Positions 1-8,180 of a stretch of 64,000 bases of DNA are shown here, piece by piece (position 1 is the stretch's first letter; every line of letters starts with the position of its first letter). The notes beneath the pieces are model-generated. The model was not told the DNA's origin. It ran no database searches and saw only the letters and a program-made list of their open reading frames with translations. The stretch is from Opitutaceae bacterium. GTDB taxonomy: Bacteria > Verrucomicrobiota > Verrucomicrobiia > Opitutales > Opitutaceae. The position numbers and the translations under genes are program-made. The stretch covers positions 1 through 64,000 of the forward strand of contig JACSRI010000147.1 of assembly GCA_014879845.1 (NCBI GenBank), given 5' to 3'.

Positions 1-1250
1 CGGAAGCGATCCATGTCGACGACCTCCCAGCGAAAGCCGCCGGCCTCGAAGAAGTCGCCCGCCTTCGGGATGCGGCCGAAGTGTGTCATGATGAATCCGC
101 CGAGCGTCTGGAAGTCCGCGCGCTCCTCGCCCGGCAGGCGGGACACGCCCAGCACATCGCGCACATCGACGATCGCCATGGTCGCGTCGACCAACCAGGA
201 GCCGTCGGCGCGCTGGTGCGCCTCGGGCCCCGCGGGTTTGCCGCGCGAAGGCAGGTCGCCGACGATGGCCTCGAGCACGTCGATGAGGGTGACGATGCCG
301 CTGACCGTGCCGAACTCGTCGGTGACGAGCGCGATGTGGCGGCCCGTGCGCTTGAATGTCTCCAGGACCTGGATGCCGGTGACCGTCTCCGGGACGAAGA
401 GGGGCTTGGTCAGCAGGTCGCGCATCGGCGTCTGAAAGCCCGCGGCCGAGTTGGCCCAGAGGGCCTTGACCGAGAGCATGCCCACGATGTTGTCCGGACC
501 GCCGCGGTGCACGGGAAAGTAGGAATGCCCGCTGGCGACGATCTTGCGCCAGTTGACTTCATCGGGGTCGTCGAGATCGAGCCACACGATCTTCGGCCGC
601 GGGGTCATGATCGCCGGCACGGTGAGGTGATCGAGCTGCAGGACGCCCTCGACCATGCGTTTTTCCGCCTCGTGGAAGACCCCTTCGCTCAGGCCCTGCT
701 CGATGAGCAGCGAGACCTCCTCGTCGCTCACCGTCGCGCCCTTCGCGCGGCCGACGCCGAAGAGCTTGAGCACGCCCTCCGTCGCCCACGCGAGCAGAGA
801 GACGAGCGGCCCGCCGATGCGCGAGAGCCAGTTCATGGGGCGGGCGATGACGAGAGCCAGCCGCTCCGGGTGGGCCATGGCCAGGCGTTTGGGCACGAGT
901 TCGCCGAAGATCAGCTGGAGCACGGCGATGACCACGACGACCAGTCCGACCGCGAGCGAGTAGGCGTACTCGCCGAACGTGGGCTCCAGGATGGGTGCGA
1001 GTTTCTTGGCGATCGTCGTGCCACCAAACGCGCCGGCGACCACACCGATCAGGGTGATCCCCAACTGGATGGTGGACAGAAACCGCGCCGGCGCCTCGGC
1101 CAGGGCCAGCGCGATGGCCGCGCGCACGCTGCCCTGCCGGGCGAGCTTGCGCAGGTGCCCCTTGCGCGACGACACGACGGCGATCTCCGCTAGGGCGAAC
1201 AACCCGTTGGCCAGCAACAACCCAAGAACGATGACGGCTTCTGTCAACAC
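1..1250 (-). CDS. CNNM/CBS-domain transporter-like protein (HlyC/CorC family), C-terminus cut by window edge
   Basis: The N-terminus has hydrophobic segments typical of the CNNM (DUF21) membrane domain. Next comes a cytoplasmic CBS pair (VPAIMTPRPKIVWLDLDD; TDEFGTVSGIVTLIDVLEAI). The start of the C-terminal CorC_HlyC domain (FQTLGGFIMTHFGRIPKAGD) follows and runs off at position 1. Family members are implicated in Mg2+/Co2+ or Na+-coupled divalent cation export; haemolysis is only a historical name. A GTG at 1250 is used; a TTG at 1262 in the same frame is an alternative. It is transcribed divergently from a second, shorter CNNM/CBS protein at 1451, so the ~200 bp between them should hold both promoters. 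Long overlapping frames on the plus strand here are shadows of this gene. Confidence 0.9.
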   Translation of the reverse strand, partial: MLTEAVIVLGLLLANGLFALAEIAVVSSRKGHLRKLARQGSVRAAIALALAEAPARFLSTIQLGITLIGVVAGAFGGTTIAKKLAPILEPTFGEYAYSLAVGLVVVVIAVLQLIFGELVPKRLAMAHPERLALVIARPMNWLSRIGGPLVSLLAWATEGVLKLFGVGRAKGATVSDEEVSLLIEQGLSEGVFHEAEKRMVEGVLQLDHLTVPAIMTPRPKIVWLDLDDPDEVNWRKIVASGHSYFPVHRGGPDNIVGMLSVKALWANSAAGFQTPMRDLLTKPLFVPETVTGIQVLETFKRTGRHIALVTDEFGTVSGIVTLIDVLEAIVGDLPSRGKPAGPEAHQRADGSWLVDATMAIVDVRDVLGVSRLPGEERADFQTLGGFIMTHFGRIPKAGDFFEAGGFRWEVVDMDRF

Positions 1251-1450
1251 GATGAGGACCAACGACTAGGGCCACCCTGTCCCCACCTCAAACCCAATCG
1301 CCTCCCGGCCCGACGCTTGCCTATTCGTGCGATGATCATAACGACTCCGGATCGCATGACTCCTCATTCAGGTCGCACGACCGCCCGAGCCGGGGCCCGC
1401 CCGATCCCGCGGGCCCGCTTCGGCTCCGTCCACCGCTGGTGGACCTTCGC

Positions 1451-2521
1451 ATGAGTGCGTTCATCGTAGCCGTCATATTCACCGTCGGCGTCTCGTTTGT
1501 CTGCTCGCTGATGGAGGCGATGATCCTCAGCACGACCGTGACGGAGGTCGAGGCGCTGAAGAAACGCTCGCCCCGCCGCGGCCAGGCTCTCGAGCGACTG
1601 AAGAACGAGATCGGGGAGACCATCTCGACGATCCTTACGCTCAATACCGTGGCCAACACGCTCGGCGCCACGATCGTCGGCGGCCTCGCCGCCAAAGTGT
1701 TCGGCGACGCCTGGATCGGCGTGATCTCAGGCGCCCTGACGGTCGTGATCCTCATCTTCTCCGAAGTCATCCCGAAGAACCTTGGCGTGGCCTATCGCGA
1801 GTCCCTGCAACCGATCGCCGCCCTCCCCCTCGTCGGTCTCTGCAAGGCGCTCCAGCCCATCACCTACCTCTGCAACCTCTCCGTGCGCCTGTTCGTGCGC
1901 AAACGGCCCCAGAGCGGCACATCCTCCGACGAGGAGATCATCCTGCTGGCCGAGCGCAGCGCCAAGGAGGGCAGGCTCTCCGCCGCCGAATCGAGCATGA
2001 TCGCCAACGCGCTCTCGCTCGACGAGATCCGGGTCTCCGAGATCATGACACCGCGCTCGGTGGTCACCGCCCTCGATGCGGCCGCGACGGTGGCCGAGGT
2101 GTTTGTCCAGTACCGGAACATTCCCTTCGCACGCATCCCCGTCTACCAGGACGACCTCGACCACGTGGTCGGCCTGGTCCGCCGCCGCGACCTGCTCAAC
2201 GCCAAGGCCAACGATCAGGATCAGGCGCGCGTGGCCGACCTCAAGCAGGAGGTCCACTTCGTCCCCGAGACGGTCAGCGCCGCCACCGCGCTGCAGTTGT
2301 GCCTCAAGACGCATCAACAGCTCCTCGTCGTCGTGGATGAGTTCGGCTCGATCGCCGGCGTCGTGACGATGGAGGACATCATGGAGCACATCATCGGCCG
2401 CGAGATCTTCGAGAAGGACGACGTCGCCGTGGACATGCGCGAACTCGCCCGCGCCCGCGGCCACAAGGCCGCGATGCAGGGCCGGGGCGGCGCCGTGAAG
2501 ACCTCGACGGCGCGGCGCTGA
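1451..2521 (+). CDS. CNNM/CBS-domain transporter-like protein (HlyC/CorC family), short form
   Basis: 356 residues from the ATG at 1451; an in-frame GTG at 1439 is possible but less likely. The N-terminal ~170 residues form the CNNM membrane domain with the typical phrase FSEVIPKNLGVAYRESLQPI. Two CBS motifs follow (SEIMTPRSVVTALDAAATV; VVDEFGSIAGVVTMEDIMEH). Unlike its divergent neighbour it ends soon after the CBS pair and has no full CorC_HlyC domain; the C-terminal tail is basic and low in complexity. Predicted inner-membrane protein with a role in divalent-cation homeostasis by family membership. Substrate and direction cannot be read from the sequence. Confidence 0.88.
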   Translation: MSAFIVAVIFTVGVSFVCSLMEAMILSTTVTEVEALKKRSPRRGQALERLKNEIGETISTILTLNTVANTLGATIVGGLAAKVFGDAWIGVISGALTVVILIFSEVIPKNLGVAYRESLQPIAALPLVGLCKALQPITYLCNLSVRLFVRKRPQSGTSSDEEIILLAERSAKEGRLSAAESSMIANALSLDEIRVSEIMTPRSVVTALDAAATVAEVFVQYRNIPFARIPVYQDDLDHVVGLVRRRDLLNAKANDQDQARVADLKQEVHFVPETVSAATALQLCLKTHQQLLVVVDEFGSIAGVVTMEDIMEHIIGREIFEKDDVAVDMRELARARGHKAAMQGRGGAVKTSTARR

Positions 2522-2591
2522 AGCCGGCGGCACGTTCTTCGTCCTTTTCGCGGCGCGGTCCGGCTGGCTAGGTTGGCGCCGTCCGCTTCCA

Positions 2592-3440
2592 ATGACTCCC
2601 GACTATCACGTCCACACGCCGCACCCGTTCCTGATCGAGTTCACCGAGGGCGTCGGCATTCGCTTCTACGGCCTGGCCTACGTGCTCGGGTTCGTCATCG
2701 GCACGGGCCTGCTCTGGATCTACTGGCGGCGCGGCCGCTCGCCGTTCCATCCGGCGGCACAAGCCGACCTGGTCCTCGCGCTCATGGTCGGCACCATCGT
2801 GGGCGGGCGGCTCGGCTACTTCCTCTTCTATGCCCCGGCCACCCTCATCCACGAGCCGCTCCAGATCTTCCGCTTCTGGGATGGGGGCATGGCCAGCCAC
2901 GGCGGTTTCGTCGGGGTCTTCCTCGGGCTGTGGTGGACGGCGCACAAGCACAAGGTCCCGCTCGTCACCGCCGGCGACGTCGTCGTGACCCTCGCACCCG
3001 CCGGGCTGATGCTCGGCCGCCTCGCCAACTACATCAACGGCGAGCTCTGGGGCCGGGTCATCGAAAACCACGTCGCCTGGGCGGTGATCTTCCCGACCAG
3101 CGGCTCGCGCCTCCCGCGTCACCCCTCCCAGCTCTACGAAGCCGCGCTCGAGGGCCTGCTCCCGCTCCTCTACACGCAATGGCGGATCTGGCGCACACCG
3201 GTCATCGTGCAGCGGCCCGGGCGGCTCGCCGGCGAGTTCCTTCTCGGCTACGCGGCGGCGCGCGTGTTCTGCGAGCACTTCCGCGAGCACGACCTGGGCG
3301 TGCCGCCCTTCCTCGGCCTCAACCGCGGCGCCTGGCTCTCGCTCGGTCTCGTCGTCGCGGGCGTTTGGCTGATCGCGACCTCGGCCGCGCGCGGTCGCGC
3401 CGCGGCGGCGAAAGCGTACGAGAAGGAATCTCACCCGTAG
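2592..3440 (+). CDS. lgt: prolipoprotein diacylglyceryl transferase
   Basis: 282 residues, about the usual Lgt length, with multiple membrane segments. Lgt transfers diacylglycerol from phosphatidylglycerol to the lipobox cysteine of prolipoproteins, the first step of lipoprotein maturation in the inner membrane. Diagnostic stretches are IRFYGLAYVLGF near the N-terminus, GGMASHGGFVGVFLG around the essential His, and the signature GRLANYINGELWGR (the family usually has GRxGNF/YxNxE; here Ala replaces Gly). The end PSQLYEAALEGLL is also typical. ATG start 70 bp after the preceding gene. The window encodes several predicted lipoproteins that would need this enzyme. Confidence 0.95.
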   Translation: MTPDYHVHTPHPFLIEFTEGVGIRFYGLAYVLGFVIGTGLLWIYWRRGRSPFHPAAQADLVLALMVGTIVGGRLGYFLFYAPATLIHEPLQIFRFWDGGMASHGGFVGVFLGLWWTAHKHKVPLVTAGDVVVTLAPAGLMLGRLANYINGELWGRVIENHVAWAVIFPTSGSRLPRHPSQLYEAALEGLLPLLYTQWRIWRTPVIVQRPGRLAGEFLLGYAAARVFCEHFREHDLGVPPFLGLNRGAWLSLGLVVAGVWLIATSAARGRAAAAKAYEKESHP

Positions 3441-3525
3441 CGATGCCCGCGCTGGCGCCGGGTGTCCTGCGGCCACCCACTTTGGGCTGTGAAGCCTGCG
3501 GCCGGCCCGCGATAAACTCCCGCGC

Positions 3526-4302
3526 ATGAAGATCGTTCGTTGCCGGCTGCCCGACGGCCGGATCGTGGGCGGCTCGCTCCAGGCCGACGGCTCCGTGCGC
3601 ACCGAGGCCGGCGCGGTCGTGCGCGAGTTCGCCCTGCTCGCCCCGGTCGTGCCGACGAACATCATCGGCATCGGCCTGAACTACCGCAGGCACGCCGAGG
3701 AGGGCGGCAAGGGCGTGCCCGCGCGGCCGATGTGGTTCATGAAGACCTCCGGCGCGGTGCAGGATCCCGGCAGGCCGATCGTCATCCCGGTGGCCAACCC
3801 CAGCCACGAGGTCGACTACGAGGGCGAACTCGCCGTCGTGCTCGGCCGCGCCGCCCGCAACGTGACACGCACCGACGCGCTGTCGTATGTGCTCGGATAC
3901 ACCTGCGCCAACGACGTGAGCGCGCGCGACTGGCAGTTCAAGCTCGGCAACGGCCAGTTCTGCCACGGCAAGAGCTTCGACACCTTCTGCCCGCTCGGCC
4001 CGGTGCTCGTCACGCCGGACGAACTCGGCGACCCGCAGGCGCTGCGTCTGCGCACGCTCGTCAACGGCGAGGTCCGCCAGGACTGGTCGACCTCGGACAT
4101 GGTCTTCGATGTCGCTACGCTCATCGAATTCCTCAGCGCGAGCCGCACGCTGCCCGCCGGCACGGTGATCCTCACCGGCACGCCCCACGGCGTCGGCTAC
4201 GCGCGCACCCCACCCGCCTGGCTCAAGCCCGGCGACACCGTCTCCGTCGAGATCGAAAAGATCGGCACGCTGACAAGTCCAGTCGTGGCCGAGACGAACT
4301 GA
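3526..4302 (+). CDS. fumarylacetoacetate hydrolase-family protein
   Basis: 258 residues. The C-terminal three quarters match the FAH fold: GIGLNYRRHAEEGG, then the metal-binding acidic residues in HEVDYEGELAVVLGRAA, ANDVSARDWQFKLGNGQF, GKSFDTFCPLGPVLVTPDEL and LTGTPHGVGYARTPPAWLKPGD. Family members cleave C-C bonds or decarboxylate/isomerise beta-diketo acids (e.g. 2-hydroxyhepta-2,4-diene-1,7-dioate isomerase, acylpyruvase, oxaloacetate decarboxylase), using Mg2+ or Mn2+. The exact substrate cannot be assigned and no pathway partner is adjacent. It follows lgt by 85 bp on the same strand and may be co-transcribed. A nested inverted repeat lies immediately downstream. Confidence 0.88.
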   Translation: MKIVRCRLPDGRIVGGSLQADGSVRTEAGAVVREFALLAPVVPTNIIGIGLNYRRHAEEGGKGVPARPMWFMKTSGAVQDPGRPIVIPVANPSHEVDYEGELAVVLGRAARNVTRTDALSYVLGYTCANDVSARDWQFKLGNGQFCHGKSFDTFCPLGPVLVTPDELGDPQALRLRTLVNGEVRQDWSTSDMVFDVATLIEFLSASRTLPAGTVILTGTPHGVGYARTPPAWLKPGDTVSVEIEKIGTLTSPVVAETN

Positions 4303-4308
4303 ATTCTT

Positions 4309-4470
4309 GAACCACGGATGAACACGGATGGACACAGATCCAATCAAGGGAACCGCTGATCTGCGCTGATTCACGCTGGTGAAGGCTTCGGTATCAGCAC
4401 CCATCAGCGTAGATCAGCGGTTCTCCTCCTTCGGATCGAATCCGTGTTCATCCGTGTCCATCCGTGGTTA
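4309..4470. repeat. nested inverted repeat (dispersed palindromic element)
   Basis: Outer arms at 4309-4340 and 4437-4470 are near-complementary (ACCACGGATG-type units, with GGATGAACACGGATGGACAC on the left). Inner arms at 4351-4381 and 4395-4422 are also complementary, beginning AACCGCTGATCT. Together they could form a long cruciform or RNA hairpin of ~160 bp filling the gap between the FAH-family gene and asnS. Read on the minus strand it gives the phrase NHGWTRMNTD, which from general knowledge recurs as a spurious peptide in several bacterial phyla. It ends about 20 bp before the asnS start codon, so it may affect transcription or mRNA folding. Confidence 0.8.
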
Positions 4471-4489
4471 ACCTCCTTCTTCTTCCCAT

Positions 4490-5875
4490 ATGAAACGCAC
4501 CACCGTGAAAGAGGCGCTCGCCAGCGCCGGGCCGGTTGACCCGATCCTCGTCCAGGGCTGGGTCCGCACGCGCCGCGACTCCAAGGGTTTCTCATTCCTC
4601 GAGGTCAACGACGGCTCCTGCCTCAAAGGCCTGCAGGTGATCGTCGACGCCGCGCTGCCCGACTACGCGCATATCCAGCGCGCCACGACAGGCGCTTCGG
4701 TCGCCGTGACCGGCTCGCTCGTGCCCTCCAAAGGCCAGGGCCAGAAATGGGAGGTCGTGGCGAAGACGCTCGCAATCCTCGGCGAGGCCGACGCCACCTA
4801 CCCGCTGCAGAAAAAGGGCCACACCCTCGAGTTCCTGCGCGAGATCGCGCACCTGCGCCCGCGCTCGAATCTCTTCGGCGCGGTCTTCCGCGTGCGCAGC
4901 CGGCTCGCCTACGCCATCCACCAGTTCTTCCAGAGCCGCGGGTTCGTCTACGCGCACACGCCGATCATCACGGCGAGCGACTGCGAGGGCGCGGGCGAGC
5001 TGTTCCGCGTCACCACGCTCGACGCCAAGGCCCCGCCGCTGCGCGAGGATGGCGCGGTCGACTTCACCCAGGACTTCTTCAAGAAGAAGGCGTTTCTCAC
5101 CGTCAGCGGTCAGCTCGAGGCCGAGGTCTTCGCCTGCGCCTTCAGCAACGTCTACACCTTCGGCCCGACCTTCCGCGCGGAAAATTCCCACACCTCGCGC
5201 CACGCGAGCGAGTTCTGGATGATCGAGCCGGAGATCGCCTTTTGCGACCTCGCCGGCGACATGGACCTGGCCGAGGAGTTCGTCAAGGCGCTCATCCGCG
5301 ACGTGCGCGAGCACTGCGCGGAGGACCTCGAGTTCTTCGCCAAGTTCGTGGACAAGGAGCTGCTCACGCGCCTCGACTTCGTGCTCGAGCGCCCTTTCGT
5401 GCGCCTCAGCTACACGGACGCGGTCGACATCCTGCTCAACAGCGAAAAGACCTTCGAGTATCCGATTTCCTGGGGCACGAACCTGCAGAGCGAGCACGAG
5501 CGCTACCTCACCGAGGAGCACTTCAAGAGCCCGGTCACCGTCTACAACTACCCGAAGGAGATCAAACCGTTCTACATGCGGCTCAACGACGACGGGAAGA
5601 CGGTCACGGCCATGGACGTGCTCGTGCCCGGCATCGGCGAGATCGTCGGCGGCAGCCAGCGCGAGGAGCGGCTCGATGTGCTGCTCGACAACATGCGCCG
5701 CCACGGAATCAACGAAAAGGACTACTCGTGGTACGTGGACCTGCGGCGTTTCGGCACCGTGCCGCACGCGGGCTTCGGCCTCGGCTTCGAGCGCATGCTC
5801 ATGTTCGTGACCGGCGTGGGCAACATCCGCGACGTGATCCCGTTCGCCCGCACACCGGGCGTGTGCGAGTTCTGA
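4490..5875 (+). CDS. asnS: asparagine--tRNA ligase
   Basis: 461 residues, normal length for bacterial AsnRS. An N-terminal OB-fold anticodon-binding domain ([23 protein letters not shown], cut here: [16 protein letters not shown]) is followed by the class IIb catalytic core. Motif 2 is visible as [20 protein letters not shown] and motif 3 as [12 protein letters not shown]. The stretch [20 protein letters not shown] is typical of AsnRS/AspRS and the Asn-type ENSHTSRH favours AsnRS. It charges tRNA-Asn with asparagine in the cytoplasm. Translation starts at the ATG at 4490, just after the inverted repeat. It is convergent with the MBL-fold gene; a hairpin lies between them. Confidence 0.97.
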   Translation: MKRTTVKEALASAGPVDPILVQGWVRTRRDSKGFSFLEVNDGSCLKGLQVIVDAALPDYAHIQRATTGASVAVTGSLVPSKGQGQKWEVVAKTLAILGEADATYPLQKKGHTLEFLREIAHLRPRSNLFGAVFRVRSRLAYAIHQFFQSRGFVYAHTPIITASDCEGAGELFRVTTLDAKAPPLREDGAVDFTQDFFKKKAFLTVSGQLEAEVFACAFSNVYTFGPTFRAENSHTSRHASEFWMIEPEIAFCDLAGDMDLAEEFVKALIRDVREHCAEDLEFFAKFVDKELLTRLDFVLERPFVRLSYTDAVDILLNSEKTFEYPISWGTNLQSEHERYLTEEHFKSPVTVYNYPKEIKPFYMRLNDDGKTVTAMDVLVPGIGEIVGGSQREERLDVLLDNMRRHGINEKDYSWYVDLRRFGTVPHAGFGLGFERMLMFVTGVGNIRDVIPFARTPGVCEF

Positions 5876-5894
5876 ACTCAGCCGCGCACCCCGG

Positions 5895-5965
5895 CCGCAT
5901 GTGGCACATGGCCCTACGTGCCGCTGCCGTGGCCGCGCTGCCCGGGCGCGGCCACACACATGCGG
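5895..5965. terminator. nested inverted repeat between convergent genes, possible bidirectional terminator
   Basis: Two nested perfect inverted repeats: outer arms CCGCATGTG (5895-5903) and CACATGCGG (5957-5965); inner arms GTGGCCGCG (5929-5937) and CGCGGCCAC (5947-5955) around a 9-nt loop. The site lies between the convergent ends of asnS and the MBL-fold gene, where a shared terminator is expected. No T-tract follows, so intrinsic termination is not proven. Confidence 0.5.
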
Positions 5966-6019
5966 CTCCGTCACGCCGCGCGTGTTGCGGCGTTTGCCAA
6001 ACGCGGCCACACCGCCGAA

Positions 6020-6865
6020 TCACCCGCAGTCGCTGAACGGGTTGAACTCCCGTTCGTTCGCGATGGTGGTGAGCGGGCCGTGGCCGGGCGCGACGACGGT
6101 CTCGCCGGGCAGCTCGCGCCAGAGACGCCGCGCGTGGCGCAGCACGCTGGCGCAGTCGTGGTAGCCGCCCCCGACCGAGCCGCAGAAGAAAAGGTCGCCG
6201 CTGAAGAGCACCTCGCGCGCGCCCGGACGGTCGGCACGGCCGACGAGGTAGCAGAAATGCTCGCCGCAGTGTCCCGGCGTCGAGAGAACCCGGATACGCA
6301 GGCCGGCGACCTCGAGCACCTCGCCGTCGCACAGCGCGCGGCGGCCCGCGGCGGCCGGCCCGGGGCCGAGGCAGTGCGGGAGTCCGAAGCGCTTCATCGT
6401 CTCGGCGCAGCCGCCGGTGTGGTCGCGGTCCCAATGCGTGACGAGATGGGCGTCGATGCGCGTGACGTCCCCCGGCCACGCGCGCTCGAGCGCGCGCGGG
6501 CAGCAGCCGCTGTCGATCAAGACCGCCTCCTCGGCCCCGCAGATCGAGGCGATGTAGGCGTTGACCACGCCGACGCCGTAGGGCATCGCGAGCACGCGCA
6601 GGCAGAAGGGCAGCCCGCCGGTCTCGGGCGCCGGATAGCGGTCCTCGGCGAGCGCGTGCAGGCCGGCGTCGTTGAGCCCGAGCACACGCGCCAACGCGGA
6701 GAGTTCGCGCGGCGAGATCTCGTAGCGGTAGTCGAGGACGTCCTTGATCCGGTTGATCTCGACCCCGGAGCGCGCGGCGAGGTCGTGCTCGCGCAGGCCG
6801 GCGGCTTTCATGGCCTTGTCGAGCACGTCACCCAACTCGTCTTCGAGCTCGGGGGAGTGAAGCAT
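6020..6865 (-). CDS. HTH-MBL fusion: N-terminal XRE-like domain plus metallo-beta-lactamase-fold hydrolase
   Basis: 281 residues. Residues ~10-75 look like an XRE-type helix-turn-helix (LREHDLAARSGVEINRIKDV, then SPRELSALARVLGL). Residues ~90-275 form a glyoxalase II-like MBL domain. The first metal motif reads THWDRDH (H144, D146, D148, H149), so the second His of canonical HxHxDH is Asp. Later ligands are present: STPGHCGEHFCY, LFSGDLFF and VAPGHGPLTT. Possible roles are thioester hydrolysis with a DNA- or protein-binding module, or a sensor. ATG at 6865, divergent from pyrE with a 77-bp shared promoter gap. The substrate is unknown and the altered ligand makes ordinary glyoxalase II activity uncertain. 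Confidence 0.8.
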   Translation of the reverse strand: MLHSPELEDELGDVLDKAMKAAGLREHDLAARSGVEINRIKDVLDYRYEISPRELSALARVLGLNDAGLHALAEDRYPAPETGGLPFCLRVLAMPYGVGVVNAYIASICGAEEAVLIDSGCCPRALERAWPGDVTRIDAHLVTHWDRDHTGGCAETMKRFGLPHCLGPGPAAAGRRALCDGEVLEVAGLRIRVLSTPGHCGEHFCYLVGRADRPGAREVLFSGDLFFCGSVGGGYHDCASVLRHARRLWRELPGETVVAPGHGPLTTIANEREFNPFSDCG

Positions 6866-6942
6866 CGATGCATCCTAGCAAATCCCGCGCGCGGGGCAAA
6901 AAAGGATTTTACCCGGATGCGTGGCGACCCAACCTCGCGCCC

Positions 6943-7539
6943 ATGGCCACGTCCACGCCGATAACGACCAACACCGACGCCGAGGTCCTGGAGATCTTTA
7001 AGCGCACGCGCGCGCTGCTCACGGGGCATTTCCTGCTCCGCTCCGGCCTGCACAGCGGCCATTTCTTCCAATGCGCCCAGGTGTGCCAGCACATGCCGGA
7101 GGTCGAGCGCCTCGGTGAACTGCTCGTCGCCAAGGTCGCGGCCTCCGGGATCAAGTACACCACCGTGCTCGCCCCGGCCATGGGCGGCCTGGTCGTTGGC
7201 CAGGAGTTCGCCCGGCGGTCGAAGGCGCGGTTCCTTTTCGCCGAGAAGGAGAACAACATCCTGGTGATGCGGCGTGGCTTCACCTTCGCCCGGGGCGAGA
7301 AAGTCATCGTGGTCGAGGACGTGATCACCCGCGGCGGTCGGGTGCAGGAGTGCCTGGACATCGTGCGCGCCGCGGGCGCAGAACCCGTCGCGGTGGCGGT
7401 GCTGGTCGACCGCAGCGCCGGCCAGGCGCGCTTCGACGTGCCCGCGATCTCGTTGCTGGAGTTGAGTTTCCCCACCTACCCGGCGGATCAGCTGCCCCCT
7501 GAACTGGCGGCCCTCCCGGCGACCAAGCCCGGGAGCTGA
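6943..7539 (+). CDS. pyrE: orotate phosphoribosyltransferase
   Basis: 198 residues from the ATG at 6943. An upstream in-frame ATG at 6868 would add a basic, atypical 25-residue tail and run almost to the divergent gene, so the inner start is preferred. Type I PRTase fold: LRSGLHSGHFFQCAQVCQHM near the N-terminus, APAMGGLVVGQEFARR, and the PRPP loop VIVVEDVITRGGRVQECLD. The enzyme converts orotate plus PRPP to orotidine monophosphate in de novo pyrimidine synthesis, in the cytoplasm. The short hinge and lengths fit the bacterial family that has 190-200 residues. It is the last clearly core gene before the accessory region. Confidence 0.93.
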   Translation: MATSTPITTNTDAEVLEIFKRTRALLTGHFLLRSGLHSGHFFQCAQVCQHMPEVERLGELLVAKVAASGIKYTTVLAPAMGGLVVGQEFARRSKARFLFAEKENNILVMRRGFTFARGEKVIVVEDVITRGGRVQECLDIVRAAGAEPVAVAVLVDRSAGQARFDVPAISLLELSFPTYPADQLPPELAALPATKPGS

Positions 7540-7553
7540 GCCTCGGCCGAGGC
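7540..7553. terminator. 14-bp perfect palindrome at the end of pyrE
   Basis: GCCTCGG/CCGAGGC forms an uninterrupted palindrome overlapping the pyrE stop codon region. It could form a small hairpin after pyrE, but no T-run follows, so the terminator call is weak. Confidence 0.3.
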
Positions 7554-7668
7554 CGCCGGCGGAACCGTGCCGGGGCGGTGAGGATCCCCATGATTTTGTT
7601 GCGCAGGCCGGGGACGTTCCGGAATCGTCGCCCCTTCATTCGTCCGGCGGCCTTCGGCCGAGGGACAT

Positions 7669-7714
7669 CGGGGTGCAGCTTAGCCTGGTAGAGCGCTACG
7701 TTCAGGGCCGTAGA
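7669..7714 (+). pseudogene. truncated tRNA-Pro (5' half only)
   Basis: Bases 7669-7714 match the first 45 bases of the intact tRNA-Pro at 50065 with few changes: a T-to-C after the acceptor strand and an altered anticodon loop. The anticodon stem CTACG/CGTAG is intact but encloses an 8-nt loop (TTCAGGGC) instead of the 7-nt TTCGGGA. Variable region, T-arm and 3' acceptor strand are absent; unrelated AT-richer sequence follows. It cannot make a functional tRNA. It most likely marks the left junction of an insertion. Confidence 0.8.
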
Positions 7715-7738
7715 TTGCTTACCTATGAAGAATTTCTG

Positions 7739-7773
7739 CGGTTCACAGTTCTGCGAGTAAAAGGTGTGAACCG
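7739..7773. repeat. 9-bp inverted repeat beside the tRNA fragment
   Basis: CGGTTCACA (7739-7747) and TGTGAACCG (7765-7773) are perfect inverted repeats separated by 17 bases. They start 25 bp after the tRNA-Pro fragment ends. The size and spacing would suit a dimeric protein site (recombinase arm/excisionase or a regulator). The rest of 7715-8180 has no convincing gene: one 109-codon plus-strand frame starts inside the tRNA remnant and resembles nothing recognised. Confidence 0.45.
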
Positions 7774-8074
7774 AAACGGCCAAGTTGACTCGGATTGTCC
7801 AACTTTTCCGGCCGCAGCAAAGCAACGAGATGATCGTGGTCGGAGCTACTTTCTGATCCCAGAACTGGGGGATTTCGACGCCGATATCCCACATGCTTCG
7901 AGGGCTTCACTTGGTATATTTTGCCGCTCGAATCTGCGCCCAAACCCACAACGATCTGCTCCAGTCGGAGACGACGGTGGCACCCGTGCTGCGAGCGACT
8001 AGCCGCCCTATCGCCACCGGACCCGGCAACCTCGCGTCGCCATTCCAGACCTTGTCCGAGCGCATCCGCAGGGT

Positions 8075-8091
8075 GATCGGAAAAACCGATC
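8075..8091. promoter_or_regulatory. inverted repeat upstream of the sensor kinase gene
   Basis: GATCGG-AAAAA-CCGATC lies about 90 bp before the GTG start of the kinase. It could be an operator or a small leader hairpin. No matching copy was noticed elsewhere, so function is a guess. Confidence 0.3.
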
Positions 8092-8180
8092 GCCTCAGTC
8101 CAAACCAGGCAGCATCTTCAAGACCAAGCAGCGTTCAGCGATGATCCAGCGCCGAGTCTGGGCATTCCCAGCCGACAATC

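Noticed and set aside
81-1193. 370-codon plus-strand frame at the left edge
   Set aside because: Antisense to the CNNM/CBS gene; composition is Arg/Asp/His-rich and no motif is recognised.
4404-4595. Small minus-strand frame reading NHGWTRMNTD
   Set aside because: Produced by the inverted repeat and the antisense of asnS; a known type of spurious peptide.
7673-8002. 109-codon plus-strand frame starting in the tRNA fragment
   Set aside because: It begins inside tRNA sequence, has no ribosome site and resembles no protein.
7540-8180. CRISPR array or rRNA in the junction region
   Set aside because: No regularly spaced direct repeats and no rRNA-like sequence were seen here or elsewhere in the window.
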